Below are positions 17,320 to 24,544 of a DNA stretch of 64,000 bases, piece after piece. Positions within the stretch are counted from its first letter, which is position 1. The number at the start of each line of letters is the position of its first letter. Below the pieces are notes generated by a model. That model was not told the DNA's origin and did not search any database. It saw only the letters and a program-made list of their open reading frames with translations. Source of the stretch: Rhodospirillales bacterium (lineage in GTDB: Bacteria > Pseudomonadota > Alphaproteobacteria > Micavibrionales > Micavibrionaceae). Location of the stretch: NCBI GenBank assembly GCA_020638155.1, contig JACKJB010000001.1, positions 496,001-560,000 of the forward strand, given 5' to 3'. The position numbers and the translations under genes are program-made.

Positions 17320-18927
17320 ATGAGCAAGCTGGCTGTAAGCGTAAAAGCTTCGGATAAGGTTTTTCAGGCGAACCGGGAGGCGATGGAAGCGCTGCTGGCC
17401 GACCTGAAAAAGAAGGTCGCCAAAATTGAACAGGGCGGCGGCGATAAAGCGCGGGACCGTCATACCAGCCGGGGCAAGCTGTTGCCGCGTGACCGGATTA
17501 ACAGGCTGCTCGATCCCGGCTCGCCGTTTCTGGAGTTCTCCCAGTTTGCCGCCTACAAAGTTTATAAGGACGATGTGCCTGCCGCCGGGATCATTACCGG
17601 GATTGGCCGGGTTGCCGGGCAGGAATGCGTGATTGTTTGCAATGACGCGACGGTGAAGGGGGGGACTTATTACCCGCTGACCGTGAAAAAACACCTGCGG
17701 GCGCAGGAGATTGCGCAGCAAAATAACCTGCCTTGCATCTACCTTGTCGATAGCGGCGGGGCGAACCTGCCGAACCAGGATGAAGTCTTTCCCGACCGCG
17801 ATCATTTTGGGCGTATCTTTTACAATCAGGCGAATATGTCGGCGCAGGGTATTCCGCAGATCGCCGTGGTGATGGGAAGCTGCACCGCGGGCGGCGCTTA
17901 CGTTCCGGCGATGAGTGATGAGAGTATTATCGTTAAAGAGCAGGGGACGATTTTCCTGGGCGGGCCGCCGCTGGTGAAAGCGGCCACGGGCGAAGAAGTC
18001 AGTGCCGAAGATCTCGGCGGCGGTGATGTGCATACGCGGATTTCCGGTGTGGCCGATCACTTGGCGGAGAGCGACGATCACGCGCTGGAAACGGCGCGGC
18101 GGGTTGTCGGTAACCTGAACCGTCATAAGCGCGGGGCGCTGCGGATGCAGGAGCCGCAGGAACCGCTATATGATCCCAAAGACATATACGGCATTATCCC
18201 GCCGGATTTGAAAACGCCGTTCGAGGTGCGTGATGTGATCGCGCATCTTGTGGACGGCAGTGTGTTTGATGAATTTAAAAAGCGCTATGGCACGACACTG
18301 GTGACGGGCTTCGCGCATATTCTCGGCATGCCGGTCGGGATCGTGGCGAATAACGGTGTGTTGTTCAGCGAGAGTGCCCTTAAAGGCGCGCACTTTATTG
18401 AGCTGTGTAACCAGCGCGGCATTCCGCTCGTGTTCCTGCAAAACATCACCGGTTTCATGGTCGGGCGCAAGTTCGAGCAGGGCGGCATTGCCAAGGACGG
18501 CGCGAAAATGGTGACGGCGGTAAGCTGCGCCAAAGTGCCGAAATTTACCGTCATTATCGGCGGTAGCTTCGGGGCGGGCAATTACGGCATGTGCGGCCGC
18601 GCCTTTAACCCGCGCATGATCTGGATGTGGCCGAATGCAAGGATCTCCGTGATGGGCGGCGAGCAGGCAGCAACCGTGCTGGCCACCGTGACCCGGATGA
18701 AAAAAGAGCGGGACGGCGAGCAATGGAGCGCCGCAGAAGAGGAAGACTTCAAACAGCCGATCCGTGAGACCTACGAAAAAGAAGGACACCCTTATTACGC
18801 GTCTGCGCGGCTGTGGGATGACGGTATTATTGATCCGGCGGATACGCGGAAAGTTTTGGGGCTTGCGTTATCGGCGTCACTCAACGCGCCGGTCGAAGAG
18901 ACAACTTATGGCGTGTTCAGGATGTGA
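17320..18927 (+). CDS. mccB: methylcrotonoyl-CoA carboxylase, carboxyltransferase (beta) subunit
   Basis: A 535-residue biotin-dependent carboxyltransferase. Diagnostic stretches are TARG-like HTSRGKLLPRDRINRLLDP, YLVDSGGANLPNQDEVFPD, MGSCTAGGAYVPAMSDES, IFLGGPPLVKAATGEEVSAE and GGSFGAGNYGMCGRAFNPR. The LPNQ and FPDRDHFGRIFYNQA text matches MCC rather than propionyl-CoA carboxylase. It transfers CO2 from biotin to 3-methylcrotonoyl-CoA in leucine catabolism, with the alpha subunit encoded about 7.5 kb downstream (mccA). CAGGAG precedes the ATG. Unusually, alpha and beta genes are separated by an inserted region. Confidence 0.96.
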   Translation: MSKLAVSVKASDKVFQANREAMEALLADLKKKVAKIEQGGGDKARDRHTSRGKLLPRDRINRLLDPGSPFLEFSQFAAYKVYKDDVPAAGIITGIGRVAGQECVIVCNDATVKGGTYYPLTVKKHLRAQEIAQQNNLPCIYLVDSGGANLPNQDEVFPDRDHFGRIFYNQANMSAQGIPQIAVVMGSCTAGGAYVPAMSDESIIVKEQGTIFLGGPPLVKAATGEEVSAEDLGGGDVHTRISGVADHLAESDDHALETARRVVGNLNRHKRGALRMQEPQEPLYDPKDIYGIIPPDLKTPFEVRDVIAHLVDGSVFDEFKKRYGTTLVTGFAHILGMPVGIVANNGVLFSESALKGAHFIELCNQRGIPLVFLQNITGFMVGRKFEQGGIAKDGAKMVTAVSCAKVPKFTVIIGGSFGAGNYGMCGRAFNPRMIWMWPNARISVMGGEQAATVLATVTRMKKERDGEQWSAAEEEDFKQPIRETYEKEGHPYYASARLWDDGIIDPADTRKVLGLALSASLNAPVEETTYGVFRM

Positions 18928-18938
18928 GTTCAGGCAAA

Positions 18939-19013
18939 CCCTCGCCCCAACGGGGAGAGGGATGCGCAGGCTTGGTAAGCCAACGGCGAACCTAGCCGTA
19001 GCTGGGTGAGGGG
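18939..19013. repeat. dispersed repeat, GAGAGGG/GTGAGGG-ended (copy C)
   Basis: A 75-base palindrome-ended element just after the mccB stop. It runs from CCCTCGCCCC to GGGTGAGGG. Its reverse complement shares CCCTCACCCAGCTACGGCTA and AAGCCTGCGCA with the copy at 48881-48948, showing one repeat family. The element marks the left edge of the AT-rich insertion. Confidence 0.75.
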
Positions 19014-19054
19014 GTAAGCGGGTTATTTTAACGCGAAGAGGCGAAGGGCGCGAA

Positions 19055-20197
19055 GTGTCACAAGAAGAATGGCCAAATGCATACCGTGTTGTGCATCTTA
19101 CAAATGGGGTAGCCGCTATAAACAGTTCTCAATCAGCAGAAGTTGAGATAACACCGTATATTCCAGATCAGAAAAAAATTCTAACAATCAATAAATATGG
19201 CGATCTTTACAGTGATCTATATAAGGCAGGGTTCAAAATTATTGGTGTAGATTTTTATGAGCATGCCATGCAAGCAGATGGTCTATACCCACCTTCATGG
19301 CGACCGTTCCATAAAATTGGTGAAAAGGGTGCGAAAGGTGAGGTGTGGCCCGTAACCATTTGTGAAGAGGTTTGGGGAAATCTTTCACATGCTGCTTTTA
19401 AAAAAGATGATTGGTATTTTCAAGATTTGGCTAGGCGAGTTCAATTTCAAATTACATCGTGCCTATGGGAGTTAAGAAGTATATCAGAAACCTATGCTAG
19501 GGAACTTAATACATTTTGCCGTTTGCAAAGTTATAAGGATAATCAGAGGTTTGAAACACAGAACTCGCTTTTTATTTACATGGCCATCCATGCATTTTTA
19601 TCCAATATAGGCACATTAAGAGATTTCTTGGCTGAGTTTATAGCTGCTTTTTTGATTAAAGAGATTTTGCCGGAAAAACGAATAACTAAAATGAATTCTT
19701 TGATTAAGGAACTAAGAAAGTTGGATGATAAAAGCAATCCGATTGTTATAGAAATTCTTATGGCAGCAAATCATAGTGGTGACAACGGTTGGTTGGCTCA
19801 AATGAGTGCTTACAGAGATTTAGTAGTTCATTATGCTCCTATATCCCATACTGAGAAAAGAGGGTTTTTAACGACAAAATCAATGTTCGTGAATGGTATG
19901 GAAGTACCGGGTATTTTTTTGCCTCTACCCGTAAATCCTCATGAATTAAGAAAAAAACGCTCTACTAAAGGGGCTTTGCATGAAAGTGTGAAAGAGTGGA
20001 TTGAGGAAAGTGTAAGTACAGATACCCCACAAGACGCTAAAGATGCTCTCGATTATTGCCATTGGGTTTTATTCAGGATTTGTTTTTTGGCTGCTCAGTT
20101 GGCAGGGTTCTCTCCATATAGGCCTGAAATACCCACTTTTTCTAAAAAGGATTTGATAGGGCCGATTGTTACAGCGCACTACAAGTCTGGCACTTAG
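19055..20197 (+). CDS. AT-rich orphan with possible HEPN (Rx4H) motif
   Basis: A 380-residue protein from a GTG start at 19055; the GAAGGGCGCGAA repeat-like text before it could serve as ribosome-binding site. Base composition is clearly more AT-rich than neighbours (many AAA, TTT, ATA and TTA codons), which points to recent acquisition. The C-terminal half is helical and contains SAYRDLVVHYAP, where R254 and H259 form the Rx4H pattern of HEPN RNases. An upstream mixed alpha/beta region (residues 40-110) has no match I recognise. HEPN proteins are frequent in defence and toxin systems, and a parDE pair lies next door. Function is inferred from one motif only. Confidence 0.55.
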   Translation: MSQEEWPNAYRVVHLTNGVAAINSSQSAEVEITPYIPDQKKILTINKYGDLYSDLYKAGFKIIGVDFYEHAMQADGLYPPSWRPFHKIGEKGAKGEVWPVTICEEVWGNLSHAAFKKDDWYFQDLARRVQFQITSCLWELRSISETYARELNTFCRLQSYKDNQRFETQNSLFIYMAIHAFLSNIGTLRDFLAEFIAAFLIKEILPEKRITKMNSLIKELRKLDDKSNPIVIEILMAANHSGDNGWLAQMSAYRDLVVHYAPISHTEKRGFLTTKSMFVNGMEVPGIFLPLPVNPHELRKKRSTKGALHESVKEWIEESVSTDTPQDAKDALDYCHWVLFRICFLAAQLAGFSPYRPEIPTFSKKDLIGPIVTAHYKSGT

Positions 20198-20213
20198 TGT
20201 CTTTTTTAAAAAT

Positions 20214-20256
20214 CGTCATCCCCGTAGCACGGCTTTGCCGTGCCGCGGGAATGACG
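20214..20256. repeat. CGTCAT...ATGACG palindromic repeat
   Basis: A 43-base hairpin: CGTCATCCCCG at the left pairs with the right-hand GCGGGAATGACG, with an inner AGCACGG/CCGTGC stem. It lies after the HEPN-like gene. An outer AGTGTCT/AGACACT pair flanks it (about 20196-20282). Same family as elements at 22903, 27879 and 32961. Confidence 0.75.
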
Positions 20257-20278
20257 GCGAGGGGATTTTCAAAACAGA

Positions 20279-20316
20279 CACTTAGGCAATTCAGGCATGA
20301 CTGAATTGCATAAGTG
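20279..20316. repeat. long hairpin, 16-bp arms
   Basis: CACTTAGGCAATTCAG at 20279-20294 and CTGAATTGCATAAGTG at 20301-20316 pair with one mismatch around a six-base loop. It sits between the convergent HEPN-like and parE genes. There is no T-tract, so it may be a repeat end or Rho-independent-like transcript stabiliser rather than a terminator. Confidence 0.7.
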
Positions 20317-20333
20317 CCACAAATTTCACACCC

Positions 20334-20636
20334 TCAATCTCCCGCCAATCTCTCCTCAATATCCATCCGGCCATGTAGAATGCGGATAATCTCGATATCG
20401 TCATTTTCAATCAGGCGATAAAAGATCAGGTGTTTGCCGACGCCGTGTTTATGATAGTCGGGCCGGATATAATCGCAATTCCGGCCTTTGCCCGGCGTTT
20501 CGGCAAGCGCGTGAAAGGCGTCATCCAGATCTTTCAAATACAGGTTACGCTGGTCTTTGCCCCACGTTTTTTCGGTGTAGCGGGCAATGTTTTTCAAATC
20601 GGCCTTGGCTTTTTGTGTCAGGAAAAAAGAGGGCAA
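20334..20636 (-). CDS. parE: ParE-family toxin
   Basis: A 100-residue RelE/ParE-superfamily toxin: FFLTQKAKADLKNIARYTEKTWG at the N-terminus, then FHALAETPGKGRNCDYIRP, GKHLIFYRL and IEIIRILHGRMDIEERL. ParE toxins typically poison DNA gyrase; that activity is by family. The frame has no ATG, so translation begins at a TTG (20636) five nt after the antitoxin stop, which suggests coupling that limits toxin output. Confidence 0.92.
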   Translation of the reverse strand: MPSFFLTQKAKADLKNIARYTEKTWGKDQRNLYLKDLDDAFHALAETPGKGRNCDYIRPDYHKHGVGKHLIFYRLIENDDIEIIRILHGRMDIEERLAGD

Positions 20637-20641
20637 GGGTC

Positions 20642-20875
20642 TTATTCTTTATCAAGTTCTTCGATTAAGCTGCTTAAGGAGTAATCGACCCTACCGCTTT
20701 CTTCGCCTTCTATCAAGGCTTGCCGTAAAGCCACAAGCCGTGCTTCGTGTTCTTCCAGTAAACGCAGGCCCGCCCGCACAGCTTCACTTGCAGAAGCATA
20801 GCGTCCGCTCTCGACCTGCCGGCTGATGAACTGCTCGTAATGAGAACCTAAAGTTACGCTGGTGTTTTTTTGCAT
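20642..20875 (-). CDS. parD: ParD-family antitoxin
   Basis: Start at the ATG 20875 (77 residues) after GGAGAA; the frame stays open to 20935 but that extension is not conserved-looking. The N-terminus KNTSVTLGSHYEQFISRQV is a ribbon-helix-helix, and GRYASASEAVRAGLRLLEEHE is the ParD consensus. The acidic C-terminus (VDYSLSSLIEELDKE) would bind ParE. It lies upstream of parE and is expected to repress the pair's own promoter. Confidence 0.92.
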   Translation of the reverse strand: MQKNTSVTLGSHYEQFISRQVESGRYASASEAVRAGLRLLEEHEARLVALRQALIEGEESGRVDYSLSSLIEELDKE

Positions 20876-21010
20876 GTGTTTTCTCCAATGATTTATTATA
20901 CCAATAAATATTATTTTTTGGTATTTAAAATCCAATCATCCGGGAAATTTGCGTTAACAGGAATAAAATCCTATAATATCCCTTGGCACAACGAACGGGA
21001 AAGGACCGGT

Positions 21011-21319
21011 ATGGCCAAAGGATGGACCGAAGAACGGCGCAGGGCGCAGGCGGAACGGTGCCGTAAAAACAAACCGTGGGAAAAATCGACCGGGCCGCGC
21101 ACGGCGGAAGGGAAGGCGCGATCATCGATGAACGCGTTTAAAGACGGGCACAGCAGGCATCTTCGTGAATTGATGAGCGATATGATCCGCGCAAACCGCG
21201 AATTTATCCGGGCGGCGATCTTGCTTAACCATATCAAACTAAGTAAAGATGAATTGAAACAAACACTTATCATTGAGAAAATTTTAAAATCGAAACAAAC
21301 TGAAGACATAGGCGAATGA
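21011..21319 (+). CDS. small conserved alphaproteobacterial orphan (STGPRT family)
   Basis: A 102-residue basic protein from the ATG at 21011, preceded by GGAAAGGA. It contains MAKGWTEERRRAQAERC and then STGPRTAEGKARSSMNAFKDG, a block that recurs in many short alphaproteobacterial proteins near mobile or variable regions. The C-terminal third is helical (RANREFIRAAILLNHIKLS). No function is known. The Arg/Lys-rich start suggests nucleic-acid contact. It is divergent from parD. Confidence 0.6.
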   Translation: MAKGWTEERRRAQAERCRKNKPWEKSTGPRTAEGKARSSMNAFKDGHSRHLRELMSDMIRANREFIRAAILLNHIKLSKDELKQTLIIEKILKSKQTEDIGE

Positions 21320-21429
21320 ATGTTATGCTATTGTGTAAAAAAACAGGTTTTCTATTCGCAAGTTTCCGTCATTGTACGCTATATGCGTGCAATTCATTCA
21401 GCGTTGCCGGGAGTTGGACATACATGTAG

Positions 21430-21452
21430 ATTACACGGACAGGCCGTGTAAT
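21430..21452. repeat. 9-bp perfect hairpin upstream of enoyl-CoA hydratase
   Basis: ATTACACGG (21430-21438) and CCGTGTAAT (21444-21452) are perfect reverse complements with a five-base spacer. The hairpin is 51 bases before the enoyl-CoA hydratase start. It could be an operator or leader hairpin. No partner regulator gene is in the window. Confidence 0.5.
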
Positions 21453-21503
21453 GACGGCGTGGGCTAAAGCATTTGAACAGGGCGTAAGAGGCCGGAATAT
21501 AAA

Positions 21504-22301
21504 ATGACCGAACAAGAAATTGTATTGCTGGATATTAAAGACGCTGTCGCGACGGTAACGCTGAACCGTCCGGATCGTCATAACGCGTTTGACGATGTCA
21601 TGATTGCGCGTTTGAGTGCGCTTTGGGATGAACTGGCCGCGCGGGATGATGTTGGTGTGGTTGTCCTGAAAGGAAACGGAAAAAGTTTTTCTGCCGGGGC
21701 TGATCTGAACTGGATGAAACGCGCGGCGGATTATAGCTGGGAGCAGAACCATGAGGACGCGCTGAAGCTCGCGCATATGCTGCGCAAGTTATATGAGCTG
21801 CCTCAACTGATGGTCGCCTGTGTTTTTGGTGCGGCGATGGGCGGCGGGATGGGGCTTGTGTCGTGCTGCGATATTGTTATTGCCGATAAAGACGCGAAGT
21901 TTGCCCTGTCCGAAGTCAAGCTGGGCCTGATCCCGGCGACGATTGCGCCTTATGTGCTGCGGGCTATGGGAGAGCGGCATGCGCGGCGCTATTTCCAGAC
22001 CGGGGAACGGTTTGACGGGGAGACCGCTTATAAGATCGGGTTCGTGCATGAGCTAGCCGAGCGTCCGGAAGATGTTGAATATATACTGCACAAAATTTTG
22101 CAGGACGTTTCTAAAAACGGACCAAAAGCCATGCGGGCGGCGAAAGCGTTGTGTCTTGATTTTGGCGGTCGCGATTTGAGCGAAGATATCTTAAAAGACA
22201 GCGCTAACCGGATCGCCGAAATCCGCAGCGGGGATGAGGCAAAAGAAGGGCTGTCCGCATTCCTGGATAAGCGGGCAGCACACTGGGCCAAGAAGGGGTG
22301 A
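21504..22301 (+). CDS. enoyl-CoA hydratase, probable methylglutaconyl-CoA hydratase
   Basis: A 265-residue crotonase-fold protein. The CoA-binding and oxyanion regions are VTLNRPDRHNAF, GKSFSAGADLNWMKR and FGAAMGGGMGLVSCCD, followed by FALSEVKLGLIPATIAPYV. The SAGADLNWMKR text matches LiuC/AUH-type hydratases, which hydrate 3-methylglutaconyl-CoA to HMG-CoA. That fits its place among mccB, mccA, HMG-CoA lyase and isovaleryl-CoA dehydrogenase. Substrate is inferred from context. Confidence 0.88.
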   Translation: MTEQEIVLLDIKDAVATVTLNRPDRHNAFDDVMIARLSALWDELAARDDVGVVVLKGNGKSFSAGADLNWMKRAADYSWEQNHEDALKLAHMLRKLYELPQLMVACVFGAAMGGGMGLVSCCDIVIADKDAKFALSEVKLGLIPATIAPYVLRAMGERHARRYFQTGERFDGETAYKIGFVHELAERPEDVEYILHKILQDVSKNGPKAMRAAKALCLDFGGRDLSEDILKDSANRIAEIRSGDEAKEGLSAFLDKRAAHWAKKG

Positions 22302-22307
22302 TCTTGG

Positions 22308-22880
22308 ATGGCAAAGGATGATGCTGAGGGCCGCGTTTATTTCACAGCGTCGTCTTTGAAGCTTGTCCTGCTGTCGGTTTTCACGTTTGGCTATTATGAG
22401 TTTTACTGGTTCTACCGGAACTGGCTCTTGTTTAAAGTGCGAACCGGGCAAAACATTATGCCGGTATGGCGGGCGACCCTTACGCCGGTTTTCGCATACA
22501 GCCTGTTTAAGGATATTGAAGACAAGACGGCACTCTATGACAGGCTGCCATATGCCGGTGCCGCCGCTTTGGCGGTCGCTTATTTTGTGTTGTTCCTGCT
22601 GCATTTTTTGCCGGAACCGTTTGATCTTGTGTCTGTGCTCACGATTGTGCCGATGGTGCTTGCTAACCGGATGGCCGGAGCGGTGAACAGGGCGCATATT
22701 TCCGGTTACAAAGAGAATGGACGTTTTGGTGTGCTGAATGTCGCGGCTCTGTTTTTCGGTGGCATTTTTGTCGCTTTGTCTGTTGCGGCCAAATTTTATG
22801 ACGGGCCGTCTTTGTTCGAGATTTCACAGCAGTCCGGATTTTCGTTCGGGACGCAAATGCAGTCGAGGCTTGGACAATGA
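22308..22880 (+). CDS. small multi-pass membrane protein
   Basis: A 190-residue protein beginning six nt after the hydratase stop. Hydrophobic segments are near residues 14-34 (LKLVLLSVFTFGYYEFYWFY), 84-103, 105-125 and 143-160. The FTFGYYEFYWFYRNW text is like DUF4234/DUF805-type inner-membrane proteins. Its role is unknown. Tight spacing suggests it is co-transcribed with the hydratase gene. Confidence 0.6.
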   Translation: MAKDDAEGRVYFTASSLKLVLLSVFTFGYYEFYWFYRNWLLFKVRTGQNIMPVWRATLTPVFAYSLFKDIEDKTALYDRLPYAGAAALAVAYFVLFLLHFLPEPFDLVSVLTIVPMVLANRMAGAVNRAHISGYKENGRFGVLNVAALFFGGIFVALSVAAKFYDGPSLFEISQQSGFSFGTQMQSRLGQ

Positions 22881-22902
22881 AGAAATGGGTGATTTCTGCA
22901 TT

Positions 22903-22979
22903 GTCATCCCGAACGTGCGTAGCGCGGAGGGATCTCCCGCCTTTTGGCATGAGATTTCTCACATGCGTTCGAAATGACA
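22903..22979. repeat. TGTCAT...ATGACA palindromic repeat
   Basis: A 77-base element with ends TGTCATCCCGAACGTGCG and CATGCGTTCGAAATGACA that pair with few mismatches. It sits between the membrane-protein gene and the next secreted protein. It keeps an open frame from 22877 into the downstream gene by chance or by selection. Confidence 0.8.
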
Positions 22980-23062
22980 TAGAATGTAATTTATTCCGTT
23001 GTTTTGATTTTGAAAAACGGCATGACTCGACAAAACGCATTTATCCCGTTATTGGGGTGGAT

Positions 23063-23746
23063 ATGAAAATAATTTGGGGCATTTTCCTGGCTTTATCGAT
23101 CTGGACTGTTTCTGCGGCACCTGTGCAGGCGGGGGAGCAGAACTGTAAACAGGCGCTGGCGGATTACATCGCCGGGCCGCTGGATATCGTCAAAGGGATG
23201 GCGGATTACAAGGCGGCGATGGATGCCGGGTATGCCGCATGTATGGCGCATTACCCGGAAGAATTTGCGCCGCTTCAGCCCGTGGGCGATTTTATGCAGA
23301 CCAATATGCAGACGGAAATGACGCTGGCGCGTGAGGTGCTGGATTCAATGCTCGGCTCTCCCGACCCCAAATTTATTTCCGAGGCCTGTGCTAAAGATGA
23401 AAAAGCGCTGAAAGCGCTGGGCGAAGATATGGATGCTTTGCTGGACGGCCAGTATGACAAGGCTTTTGCAAGGCGGCGCAAGGCGCTGGCGACGGAAGAC
23501 CTTGTGTCACGCGACCGTGACAGCTGCCTGATCGTGCTTGAGATGGTTGATAAATACGAAGAGTATTATAACCGTTACGAGCAGCGGATGGAGAACGCGC
23601 TTTATGAAGCGTCCAAGAAGCAGAGCAAAGCAAAAGGCACCGTTCCACGCGGTGCCTTTAAGGGGTTCGAAGTTGTTCGCGAACGACTGGTGAATCAGGC
23701 TTCCCAGGATTCCGCTTCTAAAACTCCACTTTCGGTGCCGCAATAA
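23063..23746 (+). CDS. secreted alpha-helical protein of unknown function
   Basis: The ATG at 23063 gives a proper signal peptide (MKIIWGIFLALSIWTVSAAP, cleavage near AGA/QAG) and 227 residues. A longer in-frame start at 22877 would place a palindromic repeat in the protein and is rejected. The mature protein is helical with alternating charged heptads (DFMQTNMQTEMTLAREVL, VLEMVDKYEEYYNRYEQRM) and few cysteines. It is inferred to be periplasmic. No family recognised. Its 3' end overlaps the convergent MaoC gene by 29 nt. Confidence 0.6.
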   Translation: MKIIWGIFLALSIWTVSAAPVQAGEQNCKQALADYIAGPLDIVKGMADYKAAMDAGYAACMAHYPEEFAPLQPVGDFMQTNMQTEMTLAREVLDSMLGSPDPKFISEACAKDEKALKALGEDMDALLDGQYDKAFARRRKALATEDLVSRDRDSCLIVLEMVDKYEEYYNRYEQRMENALYEASKKQSKAKGTVPRGAFKGFEVVRERLVNQASQDSASKTPLSVPQ

Positions 23747-24173
23747 TTTTTTGTGTCGGGGCGCGGACGACAGCTTCAGCCGTTAAGACGGTTTCCCCGT
23801 TCTGGTTGACGCAGTCGCAGTCAAATTTGACGATGGGCTTGCTGTCGTGTTTTTCCCTGACCGTTAATGTGGTCGTGATGGTGTCGCCGGGTTTGACCGG
23901 GCCTTTGAATTTCAGATCGTTCAGGCCGAGGAAGATCGTCCCCTGGCCGGGATATTTCGTTCCCAGGACGGCGGAGATATAAGAAGCCGTGAGCATGCCA
24001 TGGGCAATGGTGCCGCCGAACTGTGCGCTTTTCGCGAACTCTTCGCTTAGGTGAACCGGGTTGTCATCGCCGCTCACCCCGGCGAATTTATCGATATCTT
24101 CCTGCGTGACGGTTCTGGTATAGCGGCCAGTATCGCCGATTTCGATTTCATCGAAGGTGATGTTCCTCATGGT
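23718..24173 (-). CDS. MaoC-family (R)-specific enoyl-CoA hydratase
   Basis: A 151-residue single-hotdog hydratase from the ATG at 24173. The catalytic hydratase-2 signature is DIDKFAGVSGDDNPVHLSEEFA, with Asp and His in the DxNPxH motif, followed by GGTIAHGMLTASYIS. Family members hydrate trans-2-enoyl-CoA to (R)-3-hydroxyacyl-CoA, linking beta-oxidation to polyhydroxyalkanoate or other acyl pools. The exact substrate is unknown. An AGGGAG site lies 11 nt upstream. Confidence 0.88.
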   Translation of the reverse strand, partial: TMRNITFDEIEIGDTGRYTRTVTQEDIDKFAGVSGDDNPVHLSEEFAKSAQFGGTIAHGMLTASYISAVLGTKYPGQGTIFLGLNDLKFKGPVKPGDTITTTLTVREKHDSKPIVKFDCDCVNQNGETVLTAEAVVRAPTQKIIAAPKVEF

Positions 24174-24299
24174 GTTTTTGCTCCCTGAATTATGGTCAGG
24201 CGATAGCATGGCGGAGCATTTCTTGTCAATGACAGGAAAAAGTTTGCATTTACGGATCAGTTTACCTATTTTGCGTTATGGCAACAGGAGGGTGGTTTT

Positions 24300-24536
24300 A
24301 TGAGCAAGAAACCTTTAAGGACATTTTTTGATTGGGCTTCTAGCAATTTCGGGGACCCTGAAGAACAGGGCCTCGAATTCAAGGGTAATGTGCGGTATTA
24401 TAGTGATCTACGCTTGCCTAACGAAAATTACCGTCTTGGGCGGCCTAAAAAGCCTGAAGGGTCGACGATTTCGGATGAACAGTTCCGCACTACGGCGAAT
24501 GAACGTCAGTTAATCGGTTTGTACGGTCCTAAATAA
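24300..24536 (+). CDS. small hypothetical protein (78 aa)
   Basis: The ATG at 24300 follows CAGGAGG, so translation is likely. The 78-residue product (SKKPLRTFFDWASSNFGDPE at the start, RLGRPKKPEGSTISDEQFRT later) has no signal peptide, membrane span or recognised motif. It faces the 559-residue orphan and ends 8 nt from it. Unknown function. Confidence 0.5.
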   Translation: MSKKPLRTFFDWASSNFGDPEEQGLEFKGNVRYYSDLRLPNENYRLGRPKKPEGSTISDEQFRTTANERQLIGLYGPK

Positions 24537-24544
24537 TTCCGTTT

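Noticed and set aside
22877..23062. Longer start for the secreted protein at 23063
   Set aside because: It would translate a palindromic repeat and place the signal peptide internally. The ATG at 23063 gives a normal signal peptide.
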